A stretch of 11,692 nt of DNA from Pseudomonadota bacterium (GTDB lineage: Bacteria > Pseudomonadota > Gammaproteobacteria > Xanthomonadales > Xanthomonadaceae). The notes below the pieces were generated by a model, which was not told the origin of the DNA, did no database searches, and worked only from the letters and a program-made list of their open reading frames with translations. The DNA is taken from NCBI GenBank assembly GCA_023453655.1, contig JAEXTE010000044.1, forward strand, positions 1 through 11,692, given 5' to 3'. A program made the position numbers and the translations under genes. This document shows, piece after piece, positions 1 to 6,604 of the stretch. How positions within the stretch are numbered: position 1 is the stretch's first letter; each line of letters starts with the position of its first letter.

Positions 1-413
1 AGGGGTTCACCGATGCACTGCGCGTGGAGCAGGTGCGGGTGGACGATGAAGACCTGTCGATCGTGCTGGTGCAGCCCACCGCCACCAATACGCCGTATCC
101 GCAGCATGCGCGCAACTATCTCGACCACGAGCCCAGGCTGCCCGATCCGCTGATCGATCCGCACCGCGTCGCCGAAGCGATCCTCGATGCGGCGCAGAAG
201 GGCGGGCGCGATGCCAAGGTCGGCGCGATGTCGCACGTGAACACGACGATGAGCAAGCTGCTGCCCTCGCTGGCCGAGCGCCTGGCGGCGAAGCAGGTCG
301 ATCGCCAGGAGCACGAGCGCCCGCCGCTCGATCCCGGCGGCACGCTGTACAAGGCCGGCGAAAGCGGGCGGGTGTACGGCGTGGACAAGGACGGGCGAAT
401 TCTGGACCGCTGA
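1..413 (+). CDS. Short-chain dehydrogenase/reductase (SDR), C-terminal part, 5' end outside window
   Basis: Partial gene; the first complete codon is at base 3 and the stop is TGA 411-413, giving 136 visible residues. The visible part begins after the SDR active site, so the catalytic Tyr-x-x-x-Lys and the cofactor-binding glycines cannot be checked. What identifies it is the typical late-SDR stretch: strand VQPTATNTPYPQHARNYLD (substrate-loop region that normally follows the PG motif), then DPHRVAEAILDAA, the usual helix before the last strand, then a variable C-terminal helix and tail. The tail ends GRVYGVDKDGRILDR. Proteins of this type are soluble NAD(P)-dependent oxidoreductases; the substrate cannot be read from this fragment. 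The final ~135 coding bases are the first copy of a four-copy tandem array that continues past the stop codon, which is unusual for this family. Confidence 0.8.
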   Translation, partial: GFTDALRVEQVRVDDEDLSIVLVQPTATNTPYPQHARNYLDHEPRLPDPLIDPHRVAEAILDAAQKGGRDAKVGAMSHVNTTMSKLLPSLAERLAAKQVDRQEHERPPLDPGGTLYKAGESGRVYGVDKDGRILDR

Positions 414-421
414 CGGCGTTC

Positions 422-566
422 AAGCCCCTGGCGCCGAGGCAGGCCGATCGCCAGGAGCACGAGCGCCCGCCGCTCGATCCCGACGGCACCTGTACGAGGC
501 AGGCGAAAGCGGGCGGTTGTATGGCGTGGACAAGGAAGGGCGAATCCTGGACCGCTGACGGCGTTC
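422..566 (+). pseudogene. Decayed copy 2 of the SDR C-terminal segment
   Basis: In the frame starting TAFKPLAPRQADRQEHERPP the copy matches the end of the SDR protein (ERLAAKQVDRQEHERPP). A single-base deletion near 488-491 (ggcacctgtac against ggcacgctgtac in copy 1) then shifts the frame. After the shift the bases still match copy 1 closely, including ggcgtggacaaggaagggcg and ctggaccgctgacggcgttc. No start codon or Shine-Dalgarno belongs to it. Confidence 0.75.
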
Positions 567-710
567 AAGCGCTTGGCGGCGAGGCAAGTCGATCACCAGG
601 AGCGCGAGCGCGCACCGCTCGATCCCGGAGGCACGCTGTAGAGGCCGGCGAATGCGGGCGGGTCTATGGCGTGGACAAAGAAGGGCGAATCCGGACCGCT
701 GACGGCGTTC
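567..710 (+). pseudogene. Decayed copy 3 of the SDR C-terminal segment
   Basis: It reads KRLAARQVDHQERERAPLDP, then GGTL, and stops at an in-frame TAG (639-641) where copy 1 has TAC AAG; this results from loss of one base plus a substitution. A second one-base loss near its end (aatccggaccg against aatcctggaccg in copy 2) accounts for its 144-bp length. It appears non-coding. Confidence 0.75.
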
Positions 711-853
711 GAGCGCCTGGCGGCGAAGCAGAGGGATCGGCAAGAGCACGAGCCCGCCGCTCGATTCCGACGGCAAGCTGTACAGGGCCGGCGAAAGCGG
801 GCGGGTGTATGGCGTGGACAAGGACGGGCGGATCCTTGGCCGCCGACGGAGTC
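711..853 (+). pseudogene. Decayed copy 4 of the SDR C-terminal segment
   Basis: It starts gagcgcctggcggcgaagca, the 5' boundary most like copy 1, and reads FERLAAKQRDRQEHE. A two-base deletion near 752-755 (gagcccgcc against gagcgcccgcc) breaks the frame. Its 3' end has lost the TGA (ccgccgacgga against ccgctgacggc) and sequence similarity to the unit ends at about 853. It is the last recognisable unit. Confidence 0.75.
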
Positions 854-1120
854 GGCACCGCGCAATCCTGGTCCGGACCTGCATCCGCGCCCGGCCCGCG
901 GGATTCGCCCGCCCGGAAGTCGCGCGCGGCAGCCTCAGCAAGGAGAGCCATGGCCGGGCTGGTGGCAGGCGGCAGTCCACGCGGAGCGCTGCGACGGGAG
1001 CTGCGTGCATCGCCCATCCCTAGCCACCAGGCCGGCCGCCTTGTCGACCGGGCCGTTTCGCCCATGGCTGCCGGACTCACGTGGCTCCGGACCGCGATGG
1101 CGCTGGACAGCTGCCAGCTT
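854..1120. other. Intergenic stretch without a supported gene
   Basis: About 267 bp between the repeat array and the convergently oriented end of the diguanylate cyclase gene. No fifth repeat copy was recognised. A good Shine-Dalgarno (aggag 941-945) precedes ATG 950, but that frame runs on antisense through the cyclase gene and shows no family resemblance. A weak 5-bp hairpin (GCTGG 1102-1106 with CCAGC 1114-1118) lies directly past the cyclase stop but has no T-run on the strand that would matter, so it is not called a terminator. Confidence 0.5.
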
Positions 1121-2905
1121 TCAGTCGGCGAGGTGATAGCGGTTGCGACCGGCGTGCTTGGCCACGTACAGCGCGGCATCGGCCTTGGCCATCAGCGTCG
1201 CCGCTTCCGTCGGCTGCCCGGTGCAGGCGACCCCGATGCTGGTCGCCACCTGCAGGCGCTGGCCGGCGGCATCCACCGGGACGGCCATGGCCGCAATCAC
1301 CTTGCGCGCCACGGCCTCGGCACCACCGCGCGGCACGTCCTCGAGCAGGATCGTGAATTCGTCGCCCCCCAGGCGCGCGACCAGGTCGGTTTCGCGGACG
1401 CAGTCGCACAGGCGCCGCGCGAACGCCTGCAGGACCGCGTCGCCTGCGGCATGGCCGTAACCGTCGTTGATCGCCTTGAAGCGGTCCAGGTCCAGGCACA
1501 GCAGGGCGATGGGCGTGCCGTGGCGCTGCACGCGCTTGAGCGCCAGGTCGAGGCGTTCGTCGAAGTGCCGGCGGTTGGGCAGGTTGGTCAGGGCGTCCAC
1601 GCGCGACTGCCGCTCGAGCTCGCGCCGGCTTTCGGCCAGCGCCTGTTCCGCGGCGACCCGGCGATTGATGTTGCGCGCGGTGATCATCAAGTCGTAGCCG
1701 CCGTCGGCATCGGCGGGCACGCGGCGCGAGACCGCTTCCACCCAGATATCGCGACCGTCGCGATGGCGCAGGCGATAGATGTCGGTGCGCGGCGCGTCGC
1801 TCGCGAAGGCGGCGTTCATGGACGCCTGCTGCAGGCCGCGGTCTTCCGGATGCACGAGTTCCCAGGGCGAGCCGGCCATTTCCTCCGGCGGCCAGCCGGT
1901 CATCTCGACCGCCGAGGGCGAGACGTACGCGGGCTGGCCGTCGGCACCGATGCGCACGATGGCGTCGTGCGAGTAGTCGGCCAGCATCCGGTACTGGCGC
2001 TCGCTCTCGCGCAGGCGCGCCGCCAGGCGGTCGCGTTCGGTCATGGCCAGGCACACCGGCAGGGTCATCAGGCAGGCGCCGGCGATGTACAGCTGCAGCA
2101 GGGCGATGCGCACACCGGGGTCGAGATCCGGACGTGCGAACGGCCCTGCGTCCAGTGTCGTGGCGATCGCGCCGGCCAGCGCCAGGACGATCACGCCCAG
2201 GCCCAGGCCTGCGAAGCGGTGGCGCACCGCCACCAGCAGCAGCGGCGGATAGGACAGGAACACGATCGGGTAGTCGATCAGGAAGACGGCTGCGCCGACG
2301 AGCGCCACCAGCAACAGGCTCGCGGCCAGGTCCCACCGCCGGTGCGGCGCGATGAACAGCCCCAGGCCCTCGCGCTGCGCCACCAGGGTGGTGGTGGCCA
2401 CCACCACCATGCCTACCACGGGGGCGGCGAACCAGCGTCCCAAGGCTGGCGCGAACTCCTGGCCGTGGAGTTGGTGTGCGACCGTCGCGGCCAGCATGCC
2501 CGACAGCGCGCACGCCAGCAGGGTGGCGCTGGTGGCGATGCCGCCCAGCCGCAGCCAGCTGCGCGGATCGCGGGTGTCGGGCACCACCTTGCGCACGGCG
2601 CCCGCCACCACCAGGACTTCGACCAGGTTGCAGGCGGCGATCGCGACGGCATAGCCGGGCTCGTCGCCGGCGGCCATCCGCGCGGGCAGTTCCGCAGCGA
2701 AGGCAACGGCCAGATAGCCCGGCCAGGACGCGGTACGGCGCGACAGCAGCCACCCCACCAGCACGCCGTTGCCGATCCAGATTGCGGCCAGTTCGCCGGG
2801 GCCCCGGGCCAGGGTCAGCGCCAGCCATGCGCTGGCGGCGATGATCAGCGCCAGCAGGGTCCGGTCGGCCCAGTAGGTGCGCGGCAGGATCAGGCGTCGG
2901 GGCAT
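1121..2905 (-). CDS. Membrane-bound diguanylate cyclase, MASE1-PAS-GGDEF
   Basis: Predicted 594-residue inner-membrane enzyme that makes cyclic di-GMP from two GTP. Residues ~8-290 are hydrophobic with about eight membrane-spanning segments and resemble the MASE1 sensor domain (for example IWIGNGVLVGWLL at 42-54). A PAS domain follows (~302-415; MLADYSHDAIVRI, VSPSAVEMTGW, HPEDR), then a short linker helix and the GGDEF domain (~433-592). The catalytic core is complete: DALTNLPNRR 437-446, LDLDRFKAINDGYGH 471-485 and the signature GGDEF 513-517. An inhibitory-site motif RETD 504-507 lies exactly five residues upstream, so product feedback inhibition is expected. There is no EAL domain. ATG 2905 is the natural start ahead of the first membrane segment; no strong Shine-Dalgarno is visible. 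It lies 66 bp downstream of the CDF gene on the same strand and could share its transcript. Confidence 0.93.
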   Translation of the reverse strand: MPRRLILPRTYWADRTLLALIIAASAWLALTLARGPGELAAIWIGNGVLVGWLLSRRTASWPGYLAVAFAAELPARMAAGDEPGYAVAIAACNLVEVLVVAGAVRKVVPDTRDPRSWLRLGGIATSATLLACALSGMLAATVAHQLHGQEFAPALGRWFAAPVVGMVVVATTTLVAQREGLGLFIAPHRRWDLAASLLLVALVGAAVFLIDYPIVFLSYPPLLLVAVRHRFAGLGLGVIVLALAGAIATTLDAGPFARPDLDPGVRIALLQLYIAGACLMTLPVCLAMTERDRLAARLRESERQYRMLADYSHDAIVRIGADGQPAYVSPSAVEMTGWPPEEMAGSPWELVHPEDRGLQQASMNAAFASDAPRTDIYRLRHRDGRDIWVEAVSRRVPADADGGYDLMITARNINRRVAAEQALAESRRELERQSRVDALTNLPNRRHFDERLDLALKRVQRHGTPIALLCLDLDRFKAINDGYGHAAGDAVLQAFARRLCDCVRETDLVARLGGDEFTILLEDVPRGGAEAVARKVIAAMAVPVDAAGQRLQVATSIGVACTGQPTEAATLMAKADAALYVAKHAGRNRYHLAD

Positions 2906-2971
2906 GGCGTGCTCGGCGGAAGGTCCCGCGCACCTTAAGCCAAGCCGGCGTGAAGCGCGCGCGGTACGGCG

Positions 2972-3922
2972 TCAGCGATCGGTGGAAGTCATGATCGAGA
3001 CGTCGATCTGGTCCAGGCGCCAGTCCACCGCCTGCGCGATGGCGCGCACTTCCTCCACCTGGGCGGCGGTGAGCGTGCGGTTGCGCAGCAGGATGATGCC
3101 GGACAGGTGCAGGCCTTCCTCGTGCAGGCGCACGCCGCAGCCATCCATCCACGGCAGCGCGGAGATCTCGGCGCACAGCCGGTCGGGCAGCGGGTCGGGG
3201 TCGTCGCGCTCGAGCTTCTGCGGGCGCGCGTCGTGCAGGTCGCGCACCGCGCCGCGCAGGTTGGTCGCGCCGTCGTGCAGGATGCTGCCGGCGATCACGA
3301 TTGCGGCCACCGCGTCGGCCCACCACAGGCCGAAGCCGATGCCGGCCACGCCCACGATGCCCGCGGCGGCGGTCATCCAGTCGGCCTTGCCCATGTCCGC
3401 GTCGGTGTGCAGCGGCTTGAGCGAGAGCTGTTTGGCCAGCGCCAGCTTGCGCCGGCCCAGGATCATCGGCGGCACCGCCGACACCAGCAGCGCACCCATC
3501 ATCAACCAGCCCTGCCAGAGCACGTGGCCGGCGACGACGACCGAGCCCACCACCGGGCGCGTGGCGGTCAGCAGCGTGTGCAGGCTGTCGTAGACCAGCG
3601 CCAGGCCCACGCCGGTCAGGGCCACGGCCGAGATCAGGAAGTTGACGTCGAAGGCGCGCTCGCGCCCGGTGATGTATTCCTCGTCGACGCCCTTGCGGCG
3701 GAAGCGGCTGGCGACGAGGAAGGCGATCGGCGGCACCAGGCTGAGCAGGTCCTCGACCAGCGCCGTCTTCATCGCCTGCGAGCCGCCCATGGCCAGGAAC
3801 ATCAGCGCCGAGACCAGCGAGATCCAGAGCAGGCTCCACCAGCACAGTCGCTCCGCCTTGCGCAGCGCCTCCTGCTGGGGCCCGGGCAGCGGACGCGGCG
3901 GCGGGCGCCGGGCGATGCTCAC
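2972..3922 (-). CDS. Cation diffusion facilitator (CDF) family transporter
   Basis: Predicted 316-residue inner-membrane protein with about six membrane segments between residues ~28 and 215 and a cytoplasmic C-terminal domain (~225-316), the usual CDF architecture and close to the usual length (~300). CDF proteins export divalent metals by proton exchange. Candidate ligand positions are ED 57-58 in the second membrane segment (MKTALVEDLLSLVPP) and HTDADMGKAD 172-181 before and at the start of the fifth. The YiiP-type pair of aspartates in segment two appears as Glu57 and Ser61 by eye alignment, so the metal, or even the activity, may differ. The start is GTG 3922: GAGGAG (3928-3933) lies five bases upstream and the GTG overlaps the TGA of the lipoprotein gene (GTGA), pointing to coupled translation. 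Longer upstream reading is not plausible because it would run antiparallel to nothing recognisable and inside the preceding gene. Confidence 0.88.
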   Translation of the reverse strand: MSIARRPPPRPLPGPQQEALRKAERLCWWSLLWISLVSALMFLAMGGSQAMKTALVEDLLSLVPPIAFLVASRFRRKGVDEEYITGRERAFDVNFLISAVALTGVGLALVYDSLHTLLTATRPVVGSVVVAGHVLWQGWLMMGALLVSAVPPMILGRRKLALAKQLSLKPLHTDADMGKADWMTAAAGIVGVAGIGFGLWWADAVAAIVIAGSILHDGATNLRGAVRDLHDARPQKLERDDPDPLPDRLCAEISALPWMDGCGVRLHEEGLHLSGIILLRNRTLTAAQVEEVRAIAQAVDWRLDQIDVSIMTSTDR

Positions 3923-4395
3923 GAGCGCTCCTCGCGCGCCAGCAGGAAGCCGTCGAAGGCCAGGTGCCAGGCGGACTGTCCCGGCGGCAGCGCGATGCGG
4001 CGCTCGGGCATCGCGCCGTCGCCGGATGCACGCAGGCGCAGCGGCCGCGACCAGCCGACCTTCGGCTTCCACGGCGAGTCGGGATGATGGCCGCCGACGA
4101 CGGCATGCAGGCGCGCGCGCTCCAGGTCGCCCATCAGCGCGTCGTGGCTGCCCGGTATCCATGTGAGCCGATAGCCATGGGACCTGGCGAATGCCTCGAC
4201 CAGGGTGGCTTCGGGGCCATGGACCGCGCCATCGGCGCCGACCGTCAGCCAGGGCGGATCGTGGCTGGCGCCCACGCGCATGCCGCGTTCGGCCGCCTGC
4301 GCGGTCATGTCGTCGGCATCGCGCGGATAGCGCCCGCAACCGGCGAGGACCAGCAGCAGCGCGAGCGCGGCGACGGTGGCGGCGGTGCGTGTCAT
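3919..4395 (-). CDS. Truncated solute-binding-protein-like lipoprotein
   Basis: Predicted 158-residue exported protein. Residues 1-20 are a lipoprotein signal peptide (MTRTAATVAALALLLVLAGC) with lipobox LAGC and lipidation at Cys20. The mature part resembles the first lobe of family-3 periplasmic binding proteins: MRVGASHDPPWLTV at 39-52, then GADGAVHGPEATLVEAFA, DLERARLHAVVGG and VGWSRP. It then passes directly to a C-terminal piece (RRIALPPGQSAWHLAFDGFL), so the usual second lobe of ~100 residues is missing. Family members normally have 240-270 residues. It is not a frameshift product as far as can be seen: the frame is open and has ordinary codon use. ATG 4395 has AAGG five bases upstream. 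The TGA overlaps the CDF GTG start. A periplasmic ligand-sensing or metal-handling role for the neighbouring transporter is inference. Confidence 0.75.
   Translation of the reverse strand: MTRTAATVAALALLLVLAGCGRYPRDADDMTAQAAERGMRVGASHDPPWLTVGADGAVHGPEATLVEAFARSHGYRLTWIPGSHDALMGDLERARLHAVVGGHHPDSPWKPKVGWSRPLRLRASGDGAMPERRIALPPGQSAWHLAFDGFLLAREERS
3928..3933 (-). promoter_or_regulatory. Shine-Dalgarno deciding the GTG start of the CDF gene
   Basis: The minus strand reads GAGGAG, then five bases, then GTG (3922-3920). The site lies inside the last codons of the upstream lipoprotein gene, so translation of the two genes is likely coupled. Confidence 0.7.
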
Positions 4396-4516
4396 GGCGG
4401 CCTTATGGACGCAGCCCGGTGAACGGACCGTCAGCGGACGTTGGCGGCGATGCAGACGGCGCGGCCACGCACGCCGTGCGAAGGTGCCACGCTTCCACGG
4501 CCACCACAGCCCCAGC
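4396..4516. promoter_or_regulatory. Divergent intergenic region, probable promoters
   Basis: 121 bp separate the divergent lipoprotein and small-protein genes, so promoters for both directions would be expected here. No convincing -35/-10 pair could be picked. A compact inverted repeat CGCAC-gcc-GTGCG occupies 4468-4480 and could be an operator or a chance feature of GC-rich DNA. Confidence 0.35.
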
Positions 4517-4825
4517 ATGCATCTGGTCCAGATCTTCCTGCCGCTGTACGACGCGCGCGGCGAGGCGTTCGCGCGCAGCCTGTTCGACCGGGTGCGCGGC
4601 GAACTCACCGACGTCCACGGCGGCGTCACCGCCTTCGTGCGGTCGCCGGCGGTCGGCGCCTGGGAGGACGAGGCGGGACGCGTGCAGCGCGACGAGGTGG
4701 TGCTGGTGGAAGTCATGGTCGCCCAGCTCGACCACGGCTGGTGGGCGCGGTACCGGCAGCAGCTGGAGCAACGGTTCGACCAGGACGAGATACTCGTCCG
4801 CGCGATGGGAATCGAGCGGCTGTAG
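4517..4825 (+). CDS. Conserved-type small protein of unknown function
   Basis: Predicted 102-residue soluble protein; no signal peptide or membrane segment. It begins MHLVQIFLPLYDARGEAF and continues with an amphipathic helix (ARSLFDRVRGELTD), GGVTAFVRSPAVGAWED, a hydrophobic strand (DEVVLVEVMVAQLD) and HGWWARYRQQLEQRFDQDEILVRA. The alternation of strands and helices suggests a small alpha/beta fold, possibly a ferredoxin-like dimer of the kind seen in small conserved proteobacterial proteins; the residue pattern looks conserved, but I do not recognise a function. ATG 4517 is chosen because the recognisable fold begins at once; no good Shine-Dalgarno precedes it, and in-frame upstream starts exist back to 4376. 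It is divergent from the lipoprotein gene and 264 bp upstream of the KaiC-like gene, with no obvious functional link to either. Confidence 0.7.
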   Translation: MHLVQIFLPLYDARGEAFARSLFDRVRGELTDVHGGVTAFVRSPAVGAWEDEAGRVQRDEVVLVEVMVAQLDHGWWARYRQQLEQRFDQDEILVRAMGIERL

Positions 4826-5089
4826 CGGCGCGGGACGGCTGCGCTTCGCCCTGGCGCACGCCGGCCGCTCGGCGGGCAGGACGAGCTCGCCGGGCACGTG
4901 GCCGGGGTGGGCGGCGGCGACAGCCTCGCAGGCCGGTGGTCGTCACTGCGCCACTTTCACGCGGGGCCGTTCATTCTCGCCTACACAAAGCTGTACAAGC
5001 CGCGTGGACGACGCGTGACGGCGGCGTCCCCGCCATCCGATCATGTCCACACCCACTTCTTCGGTCCGCGCGGACCGGAAGGCAGACAG
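4826..5089. other. Intergenic region upstream of the KaiC-like gene
   Basis: 264 bp without a supported gene. The first ~120 bp are GC-rich and hold nothing recognisable. A relatively AT-rich patch (about 4968-4998: ttcattctcgcctacacaaa, then gctgtacaa) is the most likely place for the promoter of the KaiC-like operon, but no consensus -35/-10 pair stands out (TTCATT 4970-4975 and TGTACA 4992-4997 at 16 bp is the best and is weak). The 3' end carries the hairpin described at 5059-5081. Confidence 0.4.
5059..5082 (+). promoter_or_regulatory. Hairpin overlapping the Shine-Dalgarno of the KaiC-like gene
   Basis: The perfect 14-bp palindrome GGTCCGCGCGGACC lies at 5063-5076. It is flanked by CTTC (5059-5062), which can pair with GAAG (5078-5081) leaving G5077 bulged. 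As RNA this gives a 4-bp plus 5-bp stem with loop GCGC. The GAAG half is part of GGAAGG (5077-5082), the ribosome-binding site seven bases before ATG 5090, so the folded form would mask it. The same palindrome could alternatively be a repressor operator on DNA. Confidence 0.5.
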
Positions 5090-6604
5090 ATGCCAGCACA
5101 GCAGGGTTCCACGGATTCCGATCAACGCGTCTCGACCGGCAATGCCGGCCTCGACGATATCCTCGGCGGCGGCCTCGACGCCGACCGCATGTACCTCTAC
5201 GAAGGCCGTCCGGGCGCGGGCAAGACCACGCTGGCGATGGAGTTCCTGCTCGACGGCGCGCATCGCGGCGAGCGCGTGCTCTACATCACCCTGTCGGAAA
5301 CCGAGCGCGAGCTGCAGCTGGTGGCCGCGCGCCACGGCTGGGACATTTCCGGCGTGGAGATCATCGAGCTGGTGCCGGCGGAAACCGTGCTCGACCAGTC
5401 CCAGGAAATCACCCTGCTGCACCCGGCGGAAGTGGAACTGGGCGAGACCACGCGCCTGATCCTGGAGCGGGTGAGCGCGCTCAACCCCAGTCGCGTGGTG
5501 ATCGACAGCCTCTCGGAGCTGCGCCTGCTGGCGCAGAACTCGCTGCGCTACCGGCGCCAGGTGCTGGCGCTCAAGCAGTTCTTCGCGAACCGCCATTGCA
5601 CGGTCGTCCTGCTGGACGACATGACCTCGCAGCAGGGCGACCTTCAGCTGCATTCGATCTCGCACGGCGTGGTGCTGCTCGAGCAGCTGGCGATCGATTA
5701 CGGCGCCGAGCGGCGGCGCATGCGCGTGATCAAGATGCGCGGCATGGACTTCCGCGCCGGCTTCCACGACATGAAGATCGTGCGCGGCGGCATCGAGGTG
5801 TACCCGCGCCTGGTGGCATCCGAACACAAGACCGAATTCCTCAGCGATGTCATCCACAGCGGCAGTGCCGGCCTCGACGCGCTGCTGGGCGGCGGCCTCG
5901 AGCGCGGCACCAGCGCGCTGCTGGTGGGCGCGGCCGGCGTGGGCAAGTCCTCGCTCGCGCTCACCTATGCGATCGCGGCGGCGCGGCGCGGCGAGCGCAG
6001 TGCGATCTTCGCCTTCGACGAGGGGCGCGGCACCATCGAAGCGCGCTCGCGGGCGCTCGGGCTCGACCTGGCCGGCGCCATCGAGCAGGGCCTGGTGCTG
6101 TTCCAGCAGATCGACCCGGCCGAGATGTCGCCGGGCGAGTTCGCATCCATCGTGCGCAGGCGGGTGGAAGCCGATGGCGCGCGGCTGGTGGTGATCGACA
6201 GCCTCAACGGCTATCTCAACGCCATGCCGGACGGACGCTTCCTGGTGCTGCAGATGCACGAGCTGCTGACCTACCTTGGGCAGCAGGGCGTGGTGAGCCT
6301 GCTGGTGCTGGCCCAGCACGGCCTGGCCGGCCCGTCGGAGACGCCGCTGGACATCAGCTACCTCAGCGACGCGGTGCTGCTGCTGCGCTATTTCGAGCAC
6401 GCCGGCGAGGTGCGGCGCGCGCTGTCGGTGCTGAAGAAGCGCAGCGGGCCGCATGAGCGCTGCATCCGCGAGTTCCAGCTGGGCGCGGGCGGCCTGCGGG
6501 TCGGCCCGCCGCTACCCGCCTTCAGCGGCGTGCTGGTCGGCATCCCCGAGTACAACGGCGATGCCGAGCCGCTGCTGTCCGGCCATGGCCATGCCGGAGA
6601 CTGA
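5090..6604 (+). CDS. KaiC-like double-domain RecA-fold ATPase
   Basis: Predicted 504-residue cytoplasmic protein with two tandem KaiC domains (~13-240 and ~256-485), the length and plan of KaiC. Domain one: Walker [10 protein letters not shown] 39-47, Walker B RVVIDS 135-140, catalytic-glutamate region ITLSETERE with Ser69-Glu70 where cyanobacterial KaiC has Glu-Glu. Domain two: Walker [10 protein letters not shown] 280-288, FAFDEGR with Asp310-Glu311, Walker B LVVID 366-370. The C-terminal region DISYLSD 421-427 aligns with the KaiC phosphorylation loop: Ser423 matches the conserved serine and Tyr424 replaces the neighbouring threonine. [16 protein letters not shown] then matches the subunit-interface strand. 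ATG 5090 has GGAAGG seven bases upstream; an earlier in-frame GTG at 4898 adds no KaiC-like sequence. Its last 20 bases overlap the kinase gene. No kaiA or kaiB is in the window, so a signalling rather than clock role is inferred. Confidence 0.92.
   Translation: MPAQQGSTDSDQRVSTGNAGLDDILGGGLDADRMYLYEGRPGAGKTTLAMEFLLDGAHRGERVLYITLSETERELQLVAARHGWDISGVEIIELVPAETVLDQSQEITLLHPAEVELGETTRLILERVSALNPSRVVIDSLSELRLLAQNSLRYRRQVLALKQFFANRHCTVVLLDDMTSQQGDLQLHSISHGVVLLEQLAIDYGAERRRMRVIKMRGMDFRAGFHDMKIVRGGIEVYPRLVASEHKTEFLSDVIHSGSAGLDALLGGGLERGTSALLVGAAGVGKSSLALTYAIAAARRGERSAIFAFDEGRGTIEARSRALGLDLAGAIEQGLVLFQQIDPAEMSPGEFASIVRRRVEADGARLVVIDSLNGYLNAMPDGRFLVLQMHELLTYLGQQGVVSLLVLAQHGLAGPSETPLDISYLSDAVLLLRYFEHAGEVRRALSVLKKRSGPHERCIREFQLGAGGLRVGPPLPAFSGVLVGIPEYNGDAEPLLSGHGHAGD

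Larger units (their letters stand above)
276..853 (+). repeat. Four-copy degenerate tandem repeat (~145 bp unit) derived from the 3' end of the SDR gene
   Basis: Read directly by alignment. Copy 1 (276-421) is the functional end of the SDR gene plus about ten bases past its stop. Copies 2 (422-566), 3 (567-710) and 4 (711-853) follow head to tail with spacings of 146, 145 and 144 bases. Landmarks recurring in each copy are (a/g)agcgcctggcggcgaag, gatcgccaggagcacgagc, ccgccgctcgat, ggcgaaagcgggcggg and ggcgtggacaaggacgggcg, with copy-specific substitutions. By eye the copies are roughly 80-90 % identical. Small insertions and deletions that are not multiples of three break the frame in copies 2-4, so these copies are not maintained as protein. 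The likely origin is tandem duplication of the gene end followed by drift. Confidence 0.9.

Noticed and set aside
276..853. The ~145-bp array as a CRISPR or a protein-level repeat domain
   Set aside because: There are no unique spacers between short repeats, and frameshifts plus stop codons break any continuous protein reading.
1102..1118. Hairpin after the diguanylate cyclase stop as a terminator
   Set aside because: The stem is only five base pairs and no T-run follows on the minus strand.
950..2938. Long plus-strand frame beginning at ATG 950 with a good Shine-Dalgarno (aggag 941-945)
   Set aside because: From 1121 on it is codon-aligned antisense to the diguanylate cyclase, where stops are rare in GC-rich DNA, and its translation matches no family; the first ~57 codons also show no recognisable domain.
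1077..4106. 1009-codon minus-strand frame spanning the CDF and cyclase genes
   Set aside because: It is out of frame with both recognised proteins and is an Arg/Ala/Gly-rich shadow typical of GC-rich coding DNA.
4898..5089. Upstream in-frame GTG start for the KaiC-like gene
   Set aside because: The added 64 residues have no KaiC similarity, whereas ATG 5090 has a Shine-Dalgarno at the right distance and the family N-terminus follows.
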